51,205 nt of DNA, taken from positions 1-51,205 of the forward strand of contig PBDA01000043.1 in NCBI GenBank assembly GCA_002718345.1, given 5' to 3'. This DNA is from Rhodospirillaceae bacterium. Lineage in GTDB: Bacteria; Pseudomonadota; Gammaproteobacteria; Steroidobacterales; Rariloculaceae. Numbering within the stretch: the stretch's first letter is position 1; each line of letters opens with the position of its first letter. Position numbers and translations under genes: made by a program. A model generated the notes under the pieces. That model was given only the letters and a program-made list of their open reading frames with translations. It searched no databases and was not told the origin of the DNA. Of this stretch, positions 33,741 to 42,242 are shown piece after piece.

Positions 33741-35084
33741 TCAGCAATCTATAGAGTAGTTTGCAGCCGTTTTTTTGTAAATTTCTTCTAAAGTTGCTCC
33801 GGGCATAACCTCAACAAGAGTAAGTTCACCATCAATAAATCGAAATTTACCAAGCTCTGTAATTAGAACGGTTACTGCACCAATAGCCGTTAATGGCAAT
33901 GTACAATCCCGCACTACTTTTGAATTCCCTTCTCTATCGGTATGCATCATTGTAACGATAACCTTCTTTGCTCCTGCAGCAAGATCCATTGCCCCACCTA
34001 TACCAAGAAGTGGCTTTCCCGGCACAGCCCAGTTAGCAAGATTTGCTTTCTCATCCACTTGCAATCCCCCTAGAATAGCTGCATCCAAATGGCCTCCACG
34101 AATCATTGCAAATGAAGTTGTACTATCGAAATAACTACTTCCTGATAATGCAGTGACAGGGATCTTTCCTGCATTAACTGGATAATCCAAAGCTCCCCCT
34201 GATTCCGGTTCAGGACCAACACCCAACATACCATTTTCACTGTGCAGGGTGATTCCTGATTCCGGGGTAATTAAATCTGCCACTAAAGTCGGTATACCTA
34301 CACCAAGATTCACTACATCACCCGAATTAAGTTCCTGCAGTGCTGCCTGAGCCATATTCATACGAAAATTATTAGTTTTTTTCAGACTACCTTTAACAGA
34401 TGCAGATGTTCCTAAATCCTCTACCGTCGTATGAGCCTGAACCAAATAATCCACAAAACATCCCGGGGTATGAATATGATTGGGATCGAGTTGACCTACC
34501 GGGACAATGGTTTCTGCTTCTACAATTACAAGTTTTGCTGCTGTTGCTGCAGCTTGATTGAAATTATTTTCAGTCATGCGGTAACAGAGATTACCAGCAG
34601 TATCAGCCTGCCAGGCACGAATCAGTGCAACATCAGCCCTTAGCGCAGGCTGAACAATATAGTCTTTCCCTTTATTAGTTATGATCTTTCGGCCATCAGA
34701 AAAAGATGTCCCCACACCAGTAGGAGTTAGAAACCCACCAAGTCCCGCACCTCCAGCCCGAATTGCCTCAGCTAAATTACCCTGTGGCAGTAGATCCACT
34801 TCAATTTCACCTGACTGATATGCAGAAACAACCTCAGGGTTAGTTGTAAAAAAAGAACCAATTGCCTTGCTGATTTGTCCATTACGTAGCATGCGACCAC
34901 CACCAAGCCCAGGTTCACCAATATTATTGCTAATCATCGTCAGGTCTTTGACATTCGTTTCAGCAATTGCATCTAGCAAATGAATAGGTGTACCCGTCAT
35001 ACCAAACCCACCTACAACAAGTACATCACCTGAACAAATTTTCAAGGCTGCCTCTTCAACAGATATTTGAGGAACTTTTTTCAT
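33741..35084 (-). CDS. Fused alpha-beta 3-oxoacid CoA-transferase (family I)
   Basis: A 447-residue CoA-transferase combining both subunits in one chain. The alpha half (about 1-215) has [18 protein letters not shown] and [20 protein letters not shown]. The beta half (about 240-447) has [16 protein letters not shown] and the catalytic Glu283 in [10 protein letters not shown]. It moves CoA between succinyl-CoA (or acetyl-CoA) and a 3-oxo acid such as 3-oxoadipate or acetoacetate. Beside an enoyl-CoA hydratase/isomerase gene 59 bases upstream on the same strand and a ring-cleavage dioxygenase, a role in aromatic or fatty-acid-like degradation is likely. The exact oxo acid cannot be read. The fusion itself is known in eukaryotic SCOT and in some bacteria. 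Confidence 0.93.
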   Translation of the reverse strand: MKKVPQISVEEAALKICSGDVLVVGGFGMTGTPIHLLDAIAETNVKDLTMISNNIGEPGLGGGRMLRNGQISKAIGSFFTTNPEVVSAYQSGEIEVDLLPQGNLAEAIRAGGAGLGGFLTPTGVGTSFSDGRKIITNKGKDYIVQPALRADVALIRAWQADTAGNLCYRMTENNFNQAAATAAKLVIVEAETIVPVGQLDPNHIHTPGCFVDYLVQAHTTVEDLGTSASVKGSLKKTNNFRMNMAQAALQELNSGDVVNLGVGIPTLVADLITPESGITLHSENGMLGVGPEPESGGALDYPVNAGKIPVTALSGSSYFDSTTSFAMIRGGHLDAAILGGLQVDEKANLANWAVPGKPLLGIGGAMDLAAGAKKVIVTMMHTDREGNSKVVRDCTLPLTAIGAVTVLITELGKFRFIDGELTLVEVMPGATLEEIYKKTAANYSIDC

Positions 35085-35143
35085 AAAAACACTAGTGGTT
35101 TATCAAGATATGATGATTTTTTTACAACAATACATCAATCTAA

Positions 35144-35920
35144 TTATTTCCCTAGAAACCTAGCTTTACGTTTTTCAAGAAATGCTGCTACACCTTCAGC
35201 ATGATCAGAACTTGCTCGCAATTCTGTATTCAAAATAACTTCTAAATCGTATGAACTTTCCCAATCATTAGAAACGGCAAAACGCATTACCTTCTTTGTG
35301 GCTGATATTGAAGATGGGGCTTTTAAAGAAAGATTTTGAGCCCAATTTTCAGCTTCCTGCAATAAAGAAGCAGCTGGTACTACTTTATTTGCCAGGCCCA
35401 GCTCTTCACATCTCACAGCATCAATACGTTCTGACTCGATACTTAACTGAAAAGCGCGTCTATATCCTAGCTGATGAACAAGCAACCAATTCAACCCCCC
35501 ATCAGGTACTAAGGAAATATTTGTAAAAGGAGAGAGAAGGAATGCATCCTCTGCAATTAGCAATAAATCACAAGAAAGCGCGAGAGACATTCCAATACCC
35601 GCAGCTGAACCACCAACTGCTGCAATTACAGGCTTAGGCATCGTAATTATCGCCTCAAGAATCGGGCGGTACTCTTTTTGTAATACAGTATCTACATCAG
35701 CTGATTCATTAATTTGATTAAGATCTGCTCCTGCGCTAAAGGTTCTACCACAACCAGTTAAAACTATAACCTTTACTGATTTATCTTTGGCAGCACGATT
35801 AATTGCGACATACAGTTCCTGCCGAAGTTCTGTATTGAAAGAGTTCATGGCATCTGAACGATTTATTGTTATAACAGTGACTGCTTTATTCTGGCGGTAT
35901 TTAACAAGCTGGTTATCCAC
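35144..35920 (-). CDS. Enoyl-CoA hydratase/isomerase family protein (PaaG-like)
   Basis: A 258-residue crotonase-fold enzyme. I start at GTG 35920, which has AAGGGG at eight bases; a GTG three codons upstream overlaps that site. The oxyanion hole is formed by FSAGADLNQI and GGSAAGIGMSLALSCDLLL. The usual hydratase Glu regions are changed, and NISLVPDGGLNWLLVHQLGY keeps the Asp seen in PaaG-type isomerases ('lvPDgG..wlL'), so isomerisation of an unsaturated acyl-CoA is more likely than hydration. It lies just upstream of the CoA-transferase gene, probably co-transcribed. The substrate is unassigned. Confidence 0.9.
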   Translation of the reverse strand: MDNQLVKYRQNKAVTVITINRSDAMNSFNTELRQELYVAINRAAKDKSVKVIVLTGCGRTFSAGADLNQINESADVDTVLQKEYRPILEAIITMPKPVIAAVGGSAAGIGMSLALSCDLLLIAEDAFLLSPFTNISLVPDGGLNWLLVHQLGYRRAFQLSIESERIDAVRCEELGLANKVVPAASLLQEAENWAQNLSLKAPSSISATKKVMRFAVSNDWESSYDLEVILNTELRASSDHAEGVAAFLEKRKARFLGK

Positions 35921-35977
35921 TTTTATCACCCCTTAAATAAGTCGCCAGCCTGATGACAAAAGAAAGTCATCTATTCC

Positions 35978-36337
35978 TTAATCAAGAAATTCGACCGAAT
36001 TTAACTCCATAGCTAGCCGAGGCCTACCTTCGCGACCTAAGCTTCCAAAAACCCTAATTCGGTTTCCCACCTGAAGCGTATCGATAGTCCATCCTGCACG
36101 CGTCATCATTCCTAAATTTTCTGACTCCAAATTCCATAATGATTGAGACCCATCATTATTGGTAACCTGAAGGTAGTAATGAACATGAGGATTACCCCAA
36201 AAAACTTCTACAACGACACCTTCTATGCTGCCACGCTCATCGGTGTAGTTAGCATTATATGCATGATGTCCAATTACTGACTTACTAAGCAATACAGCGC
36301 TGCCTAAGAAGACAAAAAGCCAATAGAATATCTTCAT
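35978..36337 (-). CDS. Short exported DUF6152 protein
   Basis: A 119-residue stand-alone DUF6152 protein. After the signal peptide (MKIFYWLFVFLGSAVLLSKS followed by VIG), the mature chain starts HHAYNANYTDE. The domain continues with IEGVVVEVFWGNPHVHYYLQ, a W-N-L-E-S block, RAGW and GNRIRVFGSLG, the same strand order as in the larger paralogues but with no C-terminal domain. GGAG lies six bases before ATG 36337. It lies 37 bases downstream of the GHSIG-domain protein gene at 36375, so the two halves of the two-domain proteins are here encoded as separate neighbours. Function unknown. Confidence 0.85.
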   Translation of the reverse strand: MKIFYWLFVFLGSAVLLSKSVIGHHAYNANYTDERGSIEGVVVEVFWGNPHVHYYLQVTNNDGSQSLWNLESENLGMMTRAGWTIDTLQVGNRIRVFGSLGREGRPRLAMELNSVEFLD

Positions 36338-36374
36338 GCTGACTCCGTTTAAATCTATCTAATACTGTAATCTT

Positions 36375-37412
36375 TTATAAACGATACCGGGAACGTCCCC
36401 AATACTCATCTAATCTTCCCTCAATATCTAAACCACGATAAAAGGGATGAGGATCACAGGAGTATGGAGAAACCTCAGCATTATCAGGTTGTTTAGTTCG
36501 AATCTGGTGCATCAAAACTGGCCGCTGGTAATTCTCAGGATCATTCATGCTGAACTCAATATGCAAAACACCCGAGTCATCTAGGTACCAACGCTCTGTA
36601 AATATCGCATCTGGGGAAATAGGCATACCTGGAGCATCCCAGACCGAACGCTTAAGTCCTCTTGTCTCTACCACAAGAGTTGAACCTTCCCAATGTCCAA
36701 TAGAATAGCCCATCGACTGATTTAAACTACCAATACTATCGGGAAAATCACGATCCAAATAAACCCGGCGTATCTCATGCATGTCCTCATATAACATAAC
36801 TATTCGATTACCAGCATTGAGAACCTCAACATCAAACGGTCCATGAGACATACGAATCAATCCATCTGACATACAACGTAGCATCGGATCATCCAAAGTC
36901 GGGTCATACGCCTCATGAGCTTCCCATCCTGCGTCGGTCAGATCAAAAACATTCTTGCCAATGTAATCAGGTGGTCCCCATATCCCCGATAAATCGACAG
37001 GGTTAGGAGGAAAATTATCCTGTTCTACTAATCTTAATGCTTTCCATTCTCCTCTTTCCTCTCCATCTTCTGTGGCATGACCTGAGATGACTCCATTATC
37101 TAAAACCCCCTCAAGCACACTAATCCGAGGCGTATCTCTTAAATCAACCCAATCCAGTTCAAAACGAATGTTTTCCTCATTTAAATCAAGAACAACTACT
37201 GGCCCACCATCAACATAAACCTCCCAGTTCTCCTGATTCGTTTCAATCGAAAGCGTGCCGTAAGCAGGTCGAAGCTCATACCCTGATTCCACCCAAATTT
37301 GCCAGATGCCTAAAAAGTTTTCTTGTGCCTGTGCTACTGGAAAAATATAAAACAACAAACATAGTCCACCGAAAAGTAGTTTTTTTAAGCTTAAAGCTTT
37401 ATCGGTATTCAT
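36375..37412 (-). CDS. Exported protein with GYSIG-H-WEG C-terminal domain, lacking DUF6152
   Basis: A 345-residue exported protein (signal peptide ending YIFPVAQAQ). The N-terminal 110 residues form a beta-rich region (ENFLGIWQIWVESGYELRPA and so on) not related by eye to DUF6152. The second half carries the shared domain: YLDRDFPDSIGSLNQSMGYS followed by IGHWEGSTLVVETRG, then a terminal Cys-containing segment PYSCDPHPFYRGLD. The same C-terminal domain is joined to DUF6152 at 22480, 23487 and 41074. Its ATG overlaps the aldehyde dehydrogenase stop by four bases (ATGA). Pairing with the short DUF6152 gene directly downstream suggests that the two domains work together. Function unknown. Confidence 0.82.
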   Translation of the reverse strand: MNTDKALSLKKLLFGGLCLLFYIFPVAQAQENFLGIWQIWVESGYELRPAYGTLSIETNQENWEVYVDGGPVVVLDLNEENIRFELDWVDLRDTPRISVLEGVLDNGVISGHATEDGEERGEWKALRLVEQDNFPPNPVDLSGIWGPPDYIGKNVFDLTDAGWEAHEAYDPTLDDPMLRCMSDGLIRMSHGPFDVEVLNAGNRIVMLYEDMHEIRRVYLDRDFPDSIGSLNQSMGYSIGHWEGSTLVVETRGLKRSVWDAPGMPISPDAIFTERWYLDDSGVLHIEFSMNDPENYQRPVLMHQIRTKQPDNAEVSPYSCDPHPFYRGLDIEGRLDEYWGRSRYRL

Positions 37413-38839
37413 GAACTGATGTAGGCAGTTTTTGTTGCCGTATAAAACTGTGCTGCAGCCTGTCCTTGTTCACGTGGGCCAAAACTAGAGTTGCGTCGAC
37501 CACCAAAAGGAACGTGATAATCAACACCAGCAGTTGGAAGATTAACCATAACCATGCCTGCCTCCGATTTATGCCTGAAATGCCTAGAATACTTCAGTGA
37601 ATTAGTACAAATGCCTGCAGAAAGACCAAAGGACGTATCATTGGCGGCACTGAGGGCTTCTTCATAGTCCTTAACCTTCAAGACTGTTGCAATTGGGCCA
37701 AAAATTTCTTCTTGGTTAATCCTCATATTATTTGATGTTTCTGTAAAAAGGGTTGGAGCAAGATAGTAACCTTTAGTCTTACGTTCTAGTTGTATACCAC
37801 CTGAGACAATCTCAGCACCTTCTGAACGCCCTATTTCTAAATACTCAAGGTCTTGTTTCAACTGGGTCTCATCTACAACCGGACCCATCTCTGTTCCCGG
37901 CTCAAGAGCATGATCAACCTTCATTTTCTCCATACGCTCAACTAAACGCGTGACAAAATGATCATGAATACCTGAAGTCACTATTAAACGTGAAGAAGCT
38001 GTACATCTTTGTCCAGTGGAATAAAAAGCACCATTAAGTGCGCATTCCACAGCTATGTCTAAATCAGCATCATCAAGTATTACTAGTGGGTTTTTTCCGC
38101 CCATTTCAAGCTGCACCTTCGCCTGACGTTCAGCAGTCTTTACAAGGACATCACGCCCTGTTTCTACCGATCCAGTGAAAGTTACCGCGCTAATAAGTGG
38201 CGATTCGACGATTGCTGCTCCTACCTCACTACCAGAACCCATCACAAGATTAAAGACACCAGATGGTAATCCCGACTCGGAAATTATTTCTGTCAAAGCA
38301 TGTGCAGACGCTGGAACTAGTCCGGCAGGTTTAAAAACAACTGTATTACCATAAGCAAGAGCAGGCGCTATCTTCCAAGCAGGTATCGCAATCGGAAAAT
38401 TCCACGGCGTAATAATTCCTACAAGACCAAGTGGTTCACGACTAATTTCAACATCGACACCGTAACGAACTGAGTCCATGCTTGAACCCGAAATACGTAC
38501 GGCTTCACCTGCGAAAAATTTAAAGATATGCCCTGCTCGCTCAACCTCGCCAAGACCCTCTGGCAAAGTTTTACCTTCTTCACGAGATAAAAGCGTCCCT
38601 AGCTCGTCTTTTCTTTCTAAAATCTTACTCCCAATAGAGTCTAAAATTTCTGCTCTACGATGAATTCCAATTTCTTGCCAATCAGTAGTAGCATCACTTG
38701 CTACTTGAATTGCTTCATTAGTCTGAGACTGATCGATACATTCAAACTCTCCCACACAATCATTTATATCCGATGGATTAAGGTTTTTTAAAACACTTTT
38801 CCCCTCTACCCAGTCTCCGCCGATATAGCTCCTATTCAC
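37409..38839 (-). CDS. Aldehyde dehydrogenase (alpha-ketoglutarate-semialdehyde dehydrogenase-like)
   Basis: A 476-residue NAD(P)-dependent aldehyde dehydrogenase. I start at GTG 38839, six bases after AGGAAG; a TTG five codons further upstream overlaps that site. Active-site residues in this numbering are Asn147 (TPWNFPIAIP), Lys170, Glu245 (LEMGGKNPLV) and the nucleophile Cys279 (STGQRCTASS). The C-terminal PFGGRRNSSFGPREQGQAAA, then QFYTATKTAY, is characteristic of the alpha-ketoglutarate-semialdehyde and related sugar-acid dehydrogenases. It oxidises an aldehyde to a carboxylate late in a catabolic route. The next gene upstream is a ThDP enzyme that could generate an aldehyde, and a secreted protein gene overlaps its end. 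Confidence 0.94.
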   Translation of the reverse strand: MNRSYIGGDWVEGKSVLKNLNPSDINDCVGEFECIDQSQTNEAIQVASDATTDWQEIGIHRRAEILDSIGSKILERKDELGTLLSREEGKTLPEGLGEVERAGHIFKFFAGEAVRISGSSMDSVRYGVDVEISREPLGLVGIITPWNFPIAIPAWKIAPALAYGNTVVFKPAGLVPASAHALTEIISESGLPSGVFNLVMGSGSEVGAAIVESPLISAVTFTGSVETGRDVLVKTAERQAKVQLEMGGKNPLVILDDADLDIAVECALNGAFYSTGQRCTASSRLIVTSGIHDHFVTRLVERMEKMKVDHALEPGTEMGPVVDETQLKQDLEYLEIGRSEGAEIVSGGIQLERKTKGYYLAPTLFTETSNNMRINQEEIFGPIATVLKVKDYEEALSAANDTSFGLSAGICTNSLKYSRHFRHKSEAGMVMVNLPTAGVDYHVPFGGRRNSSFGPREQGQAAAQFYTATKTAYISS

Positions 38840-38901
38840 TTTTTTCTTCCTCAAAATAAAACCATCAATTTTTAATAAAAAGTCTCACTAGATTAACCCA
38901 T

Positions 38902-40563
38902 CTATCCCGATACACCACGTATCTCACTCAAGGATTGTCCTGGTGTAAGCGCTTCCGGATCAACCCGAAGCTCTAAAATCGCAGGCTTCTCGCTATCGCG
39001 CGCCCGTTGTAGCGCAGCAGGAAACTCATCGGTGCGAGTTACTACCTCTCCATAACCACCAAAGGCCTCAGCATAGGAAGCAAAATTAGGATTTACTAGG
39101 CTTGTATTACTAACTCTGCCGGGATAATTCCTTTCCTGGTGCATACGAATTGTTCCAAGCATAGAATTGTTTACTACGATACATATGATGTTCGCGCCAT
39201 ACTGCACGGCAGTGGCAAATTCTTGTCCATTCATTAAAAAACATCCATCACCTGCAAAGGCAAAAACCTCCCGTTCAGGCATTCTCAGCTTTGCTGCGAC
39301 AGCTGCAGGAATTCCATAACCCATGGAACCAGCGGTTGGCGCTAACTGAGTACCGTATTGACGATAGCGATAAAAACGATGAATCCAAGCAGTATAGTTT
39401 CCAGCACCATTAGTTATGATTGCAGTTTCTGGTAATACTTTTTGCAAATGCAATATAACTTCACTCATCTGCAAATTACCTGGTGTTTTTGTCGGTTGAC
39501 TATAAGCTTGATAATCATTGTGAGCACCTTGAAGCCAACTTGACCAAATCCGAGATCTACCATCTAAAGATAGATCCTTTAAAGCAGCTGCCATAGCACA
39601 AGGATTCGCATTAATAGGTAAATTTGATTGATAAACACGCCCAAGCTCTTCAACATCAGCATGAATATGTACAAGATTTTGTAAAGGCGTTGGAATTTTA
39701 ATCAGCGAATAACCACTTGTAGGAACCTCGCTTAGACGAGCACCCAAAACAATTAGTAAATCGGCATCCTGCACACGTTGAGCAAGTTTTGGATTAACTC
39801 CTATCCCTAAAAAACCAGCAAAAGAGGGATGAGCATTGTCAAAATAGTCCTGACGACGAAAAGAAGTTACAACAGGAATATTTGACCTCTCTACAAAAGC
39901 CTTAAGATTTTCAATGGCAGTTTCATCCCATCCACCACCACCAACTATTATTAAAGGGCGCTCTGAAGTTTTTAAAATTTCTGAAAACATCCTGATTGAT
40001 TCAGAACTTGGATATGCCTGAGATGTTTTTATACGTTCTGCATCAATCACATCTACGGTTTCAGAAAGCATATCCTCTGGCAATGCCAGTACAACAGGCC
40101 CAGGACGCCCCGAACTAGCTACCGAAAAAGCTCGTGCAATCATCTCCGGAATCCTATTAGGATCGTCGATCTGCGCAACCCATTTTGCAAGAGGTTCATA
40201 CATATGACGAAAATCAATTTCCTGAAATGCTTCTCTACCCATCATGCCCCTCGCGACCTGACCGATAAGAAGAATTAATGGTGTTGAATCTTGATGAGCT
40301 ATATGGATACCAGCACTAGCATTGGTTGCGCCCGGACCACGAGTTACCATACATATACCTGGTTTCCCAGTCAGCTTGGCATCCGCCTCAGCCATCATCG
40401 CTGCTCCGCCTTCCTGACGACATATCAAAAACTTTATCTCTGGAGCATCATGCAAAGCATCAAGTAAAGCCAAGTAGCTCTCACCAGGAACGCCATACAC
40501 ATGTTTGGCGCCCTGTATGCGTAACTGGTCTACTAAAATTTGACCTCCTGATCTAGACGCCAT
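38902..40563 (-). CDS. ThDP-dependent enzyme, acetolactate-synthase-like
   Basis: A 553-residue enzyme with the three domains of the acetolactate synthase/benzoylformate decarboxylase superfamily. The N-terminal Pyr domain has the ThDP-activating Glu51 (CRQEGGAAMMAEADAK) and TRGPGATNASAGIHIAHQDS. The C-terminal PP domain has the ThDP-metal motif beginning AGDGCFLMNGQEFATA and ending VVNN. It lacks a signal peptide. With the aldehyde dehydrogenase encoded 62 bases downstream on the same strand, decarboxylation of a 2-oxo acid to an aldehyde and its oxidation is a plausible pair. Sulfoacetaldehyde acetyltransferase and sulfopyruvate decarboxylase also belong to this superfamily, but I see nothing specific for either. 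Specificity is open. Confidence 0.9.
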   Translation of the reverse strand: MASRSGGQILVDQLRIQGAKHVYGVPGESYLALLDALHDAPEIKFLICRQEGGAAMMAEADAKLTGKPGICMVTRGPGATNASAGIHIAHQDSTPLILLIGQVARGMMGREAFQEIDFRHMYEPLAKWVAQIDDPNRIPEMIARAFSVASSGRPGPVVLALPEDMLSETVDVIDAERIKTSQAYPSSESIRMFSEILKTSERPLIIVGGGGWDETAIENLKAFVERSNIPVVTSFRRQDYFDNAHPSFAGFLGIGVNPKLAQRVQDADLLIVLGARLSEVPTSGYSLIKIPTPLQNLVHIHADVEELGRVYQSNLPINANPCAMAAALKDLSLDGRSRIWSSWLQGAHNDYQAYSQPTKTPGNLQMSEVILHLQKVLPETAIITNGAGNYTAWIHRFYRYRQYGTQLAPTAGSMGYGIPAAVAAKLRMPEREVFAFAGDGCFLMNGQEFATAVQYGANIICIVVNNSMLGTIRMHQERNYPGRVSNTSLVNPNFASYAEAFGGYGEVVTRTDEFPAALQRARDSEKPAILELRVDPEALTPGQSLSEIRGVSG

Positions 40564-40607
40564 ATGTCACCGAATCACTTTTAATCAAAACCTAGCACCA
40601 TAAGCTC

Positions 40608-40997
40608 CTATCCTGGCCCAACGGCCTCTATTGTTATTGAGTCTTCTAAGGCTTCATAACTATGCTCAACATAGGCAGGCACAACCACTAAATCTCCGGG
40701 CACTAAAATAAATTCATTATCTCCGCTCAATGCTCTCAAACGCCCTTCGACTAAAAATACAATTAGCTCGTTTGCATGATTGTGAGGCGTAGTCATAGTT
40801 CCTGTAGGCCACTCAACCCTGATAAGACCAACAGCATCACCAGAAATTCTTTGGGTTACCCGTCCATCCTCTTCATTACGCCTCTCAAGATCATCCAGAC
40901 TATGCATCATCATCACGGGAACGGTTACTTGTGCGCTACCCAAATTAGAAAAGACAAAAAAAACAAACATCGCAGATAGATTTATTGCTTTATTCAT
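40608..40997 (-). CDS. Exported cupin protein
   Basis: A 129-residue exported single-domain cupin. ATG 40997 gives the signal peptide MNKAINLSAMFVFFVFSNLG, cleaved after SAQ; a GTG two codons upstream is less likely. The domain carries PHNHANELIVFLVEGRLRAL (motif 1 His, His and Glu) and LVPGDLVVVPAYVEHSYEAL (motif 2 with a terminal His), so a metal site is plausible. Periplasmic cupins can be dioxygenases or stress-related binding proteins. It lies between the ThDP enzyme gene and the DUF6152 gene on the same strand. It resembles the cupin at 46350 only in general fold. Confidence 0.85.
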   Translation of the reverse strand: MNKAINLSAMFVFFVFSNLGSAQVTVPVMMMHSLDDLERRNEEDGRVTQRISGDAVGLIRVEWPTGTMTTPHNHANELIVFLVEGRLRALSGDNEFILVPGDLVVVPAYVEHSYEALEDSITIEAVGPG

Positions 40998-41073
40998 ACT
41001 CACTACCTAAACAGGACAAAAAATGGTTTTACTGATTTCATGAACAACAATTACCTATAAGAAACCGACATAA

Positions 41074-42084
41074 TCAATTCACAGTACAGTTATAGCGTTT
41101 AACTTCCTCACCGGGTACCCAATCCCAATACCCTGTTTGTCTAGCAGGTTCAGTAAAAGTATCTAGATCTATATGAATAGACTCATAATCTAATCGTCTT
41201 TCATCCTCACTGAGCGTAAAGCGCTCCTCAACAGAAGAAAAATCTCCTTGAGGCGTACCTATATCATCAAAATATGGATCATTAATATGTGTAGTACTAA
41301 CTACCAAAATATTACCTTCCCACCGACCTATCGAGTAGCCAAGCCCTGAAGCAGTTTGATTCACAGGAGGTGTGTCTTGGTCCAAATGAATAATGCGTTC
41401 TGCATCCCATTCTTCAAGCCTGAGCACAATAAAGTTTCCGTGATCAACAAATTCCATTGGCTGAGGGTTATTCATAATAGACGGCATTCCACGAGCTATG
41501 CACCGTAAAACGAGATCATCAACCAAGGGATCCCAGTCTTCCCTAGCTAATAATGCTTCTTCAGTAAAAGGTAGATACCCCCCCTCTAACAACTGCCCAC
41601 TAATATCTGGACGACTCCAGACACGAAAAATTCCATTTGCGTTAGCTGTACTCGCCTCTACAATTTCAGTGTCAACTGGTGCTCGATTAACAATACGCCC
41701 CATTCTCCTAGCCCTTTGTGGCCATATTGGCAACTCTGCCCCGCTCTCCAATGTCATTATCCAGGCAGCCAGAGCATTTAGCCCATGACGAGATGGTGCT
41801 CCAGTAAATGAAACTCTAGAACCAACTGAAACAGCATCTCGGCTAATACCAATTCGCTCCAATCTATTAGCTGTTGAGGCCTCAATTTCCCAAACTTCGC
41901 TATCCCCTACCTCATCTGTGCGCTGAAGCTCCATGGTTACATGAGGATTCCGCCAGGAAACAGACAAAACCACGCCCTCAATAGTGACCAAGGTATCTAC
42001 ATCATAGGATTGAGCAGCGCCATGATGCGCATTTACAGATCCGACTAATAATGTCGACAGAACAATAAAATGGAAATACAACAC
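41074..42084 (-). CDS. Exported DUF6152-type protein with C-terminal GYSIG-R-WEG domain
   Basis: A 336-residue exported protein of the same two-part design as those at 22480 and 23487, but divergent. The signal peptide ends GSVNA, so the mature N-terminus reads HHGAAQSYDVD. DUF6152 features are IEGVVLSVSWRNPHVTMELQ, WEIEAST and GSRVSFTGAPSRHG. The C-terminal domain has HLDQDTPPVNQTASGLGYSI, then GRWEGNILVVST, ending EEVKRYNCTVN. It begins at GTG 42084 with a weak AAAGAGAA ribosome site. It is transcribed divergently from the aldo/keto reductase gene, sharing a 158-base upstream region that contains a large inverted repeat. Function unknown. Confidence 0.83.
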   Translation of the reverse strand: MLYFHFIVLSTLLVGSVNAHHGAAQSYDVDTLVTIEGVVLSVSWRNPHVTMELQRTDEVGDSEVWEIEASTANRLERIGISRDAVSVGSRVSFTGAPSRHGLNALAAWIMTLESGAELPIWPQRARRMGRIVNRAPVDTEIVEASTANANGIFRVWSRPDISGQLLEGGYLPFTEEALLAREDWDPLVDDLVLRCIARGMPSIMNNPQPMEFVDHGNFIVLRLEEWDAERIIHLDQDTPPVNQTASGLGYSIGRWEGNILVVSTTHINDPYFDDIGTPQGDFSSVEERFTLSEDERRLDYESIHIDLDTFTEPARQTGYWDWVPGEEVKRYNCTVN

Positions 42085-42175
42085 TTTTATTTCTCTTTGA
42101 TTTGTGAGTTAGAGGAAAAGTAGCACCCGTACCAATCAACTTCAATTAGAGAAGACAAAACTAAACCAACAAATA

Positions 42176-42241
42176 GTTCATTTATCTATTTGATACTGTT
42201 CTGGTAAGCTTTCAGAACTGACAAATATCAAATCGATGAAC
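42176..42241 (+). promoter_or_regulatory. Nested inverted repeat covering the aldo/keto reductase leader
   Basis: Three paired segments are nested: GTTCAT (42176-42181) with ATGAAC (42236-42241), ATTTGATA (42188-42195) with TATCAAAT (42226-42233), and GTTCTG (42198-42203) with CAGAAC (42213-42218). The end is one base before the ATG of the reductase (42243). If transcribed, the whole leader would fold and mask the ribosome-binding area. As DNA, it could be an operator region for the divergent pair. The arms total 20 base pairs with small bulges, too long to dismiss easily. Confidence 0.5.
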
Positions 42242-42242
42242 T

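Noticed and set aside
38902-40563. ThDP enzyme as sulfoacetaldehyde acetyltransferase or sulfopyruvate decarboxylase
   Set aside because: This would suit a sulfonate pathway, but I see no specific motif, no pta neighbour, and the gene lies in a different cluster; left as acetolactate-synthase-like.
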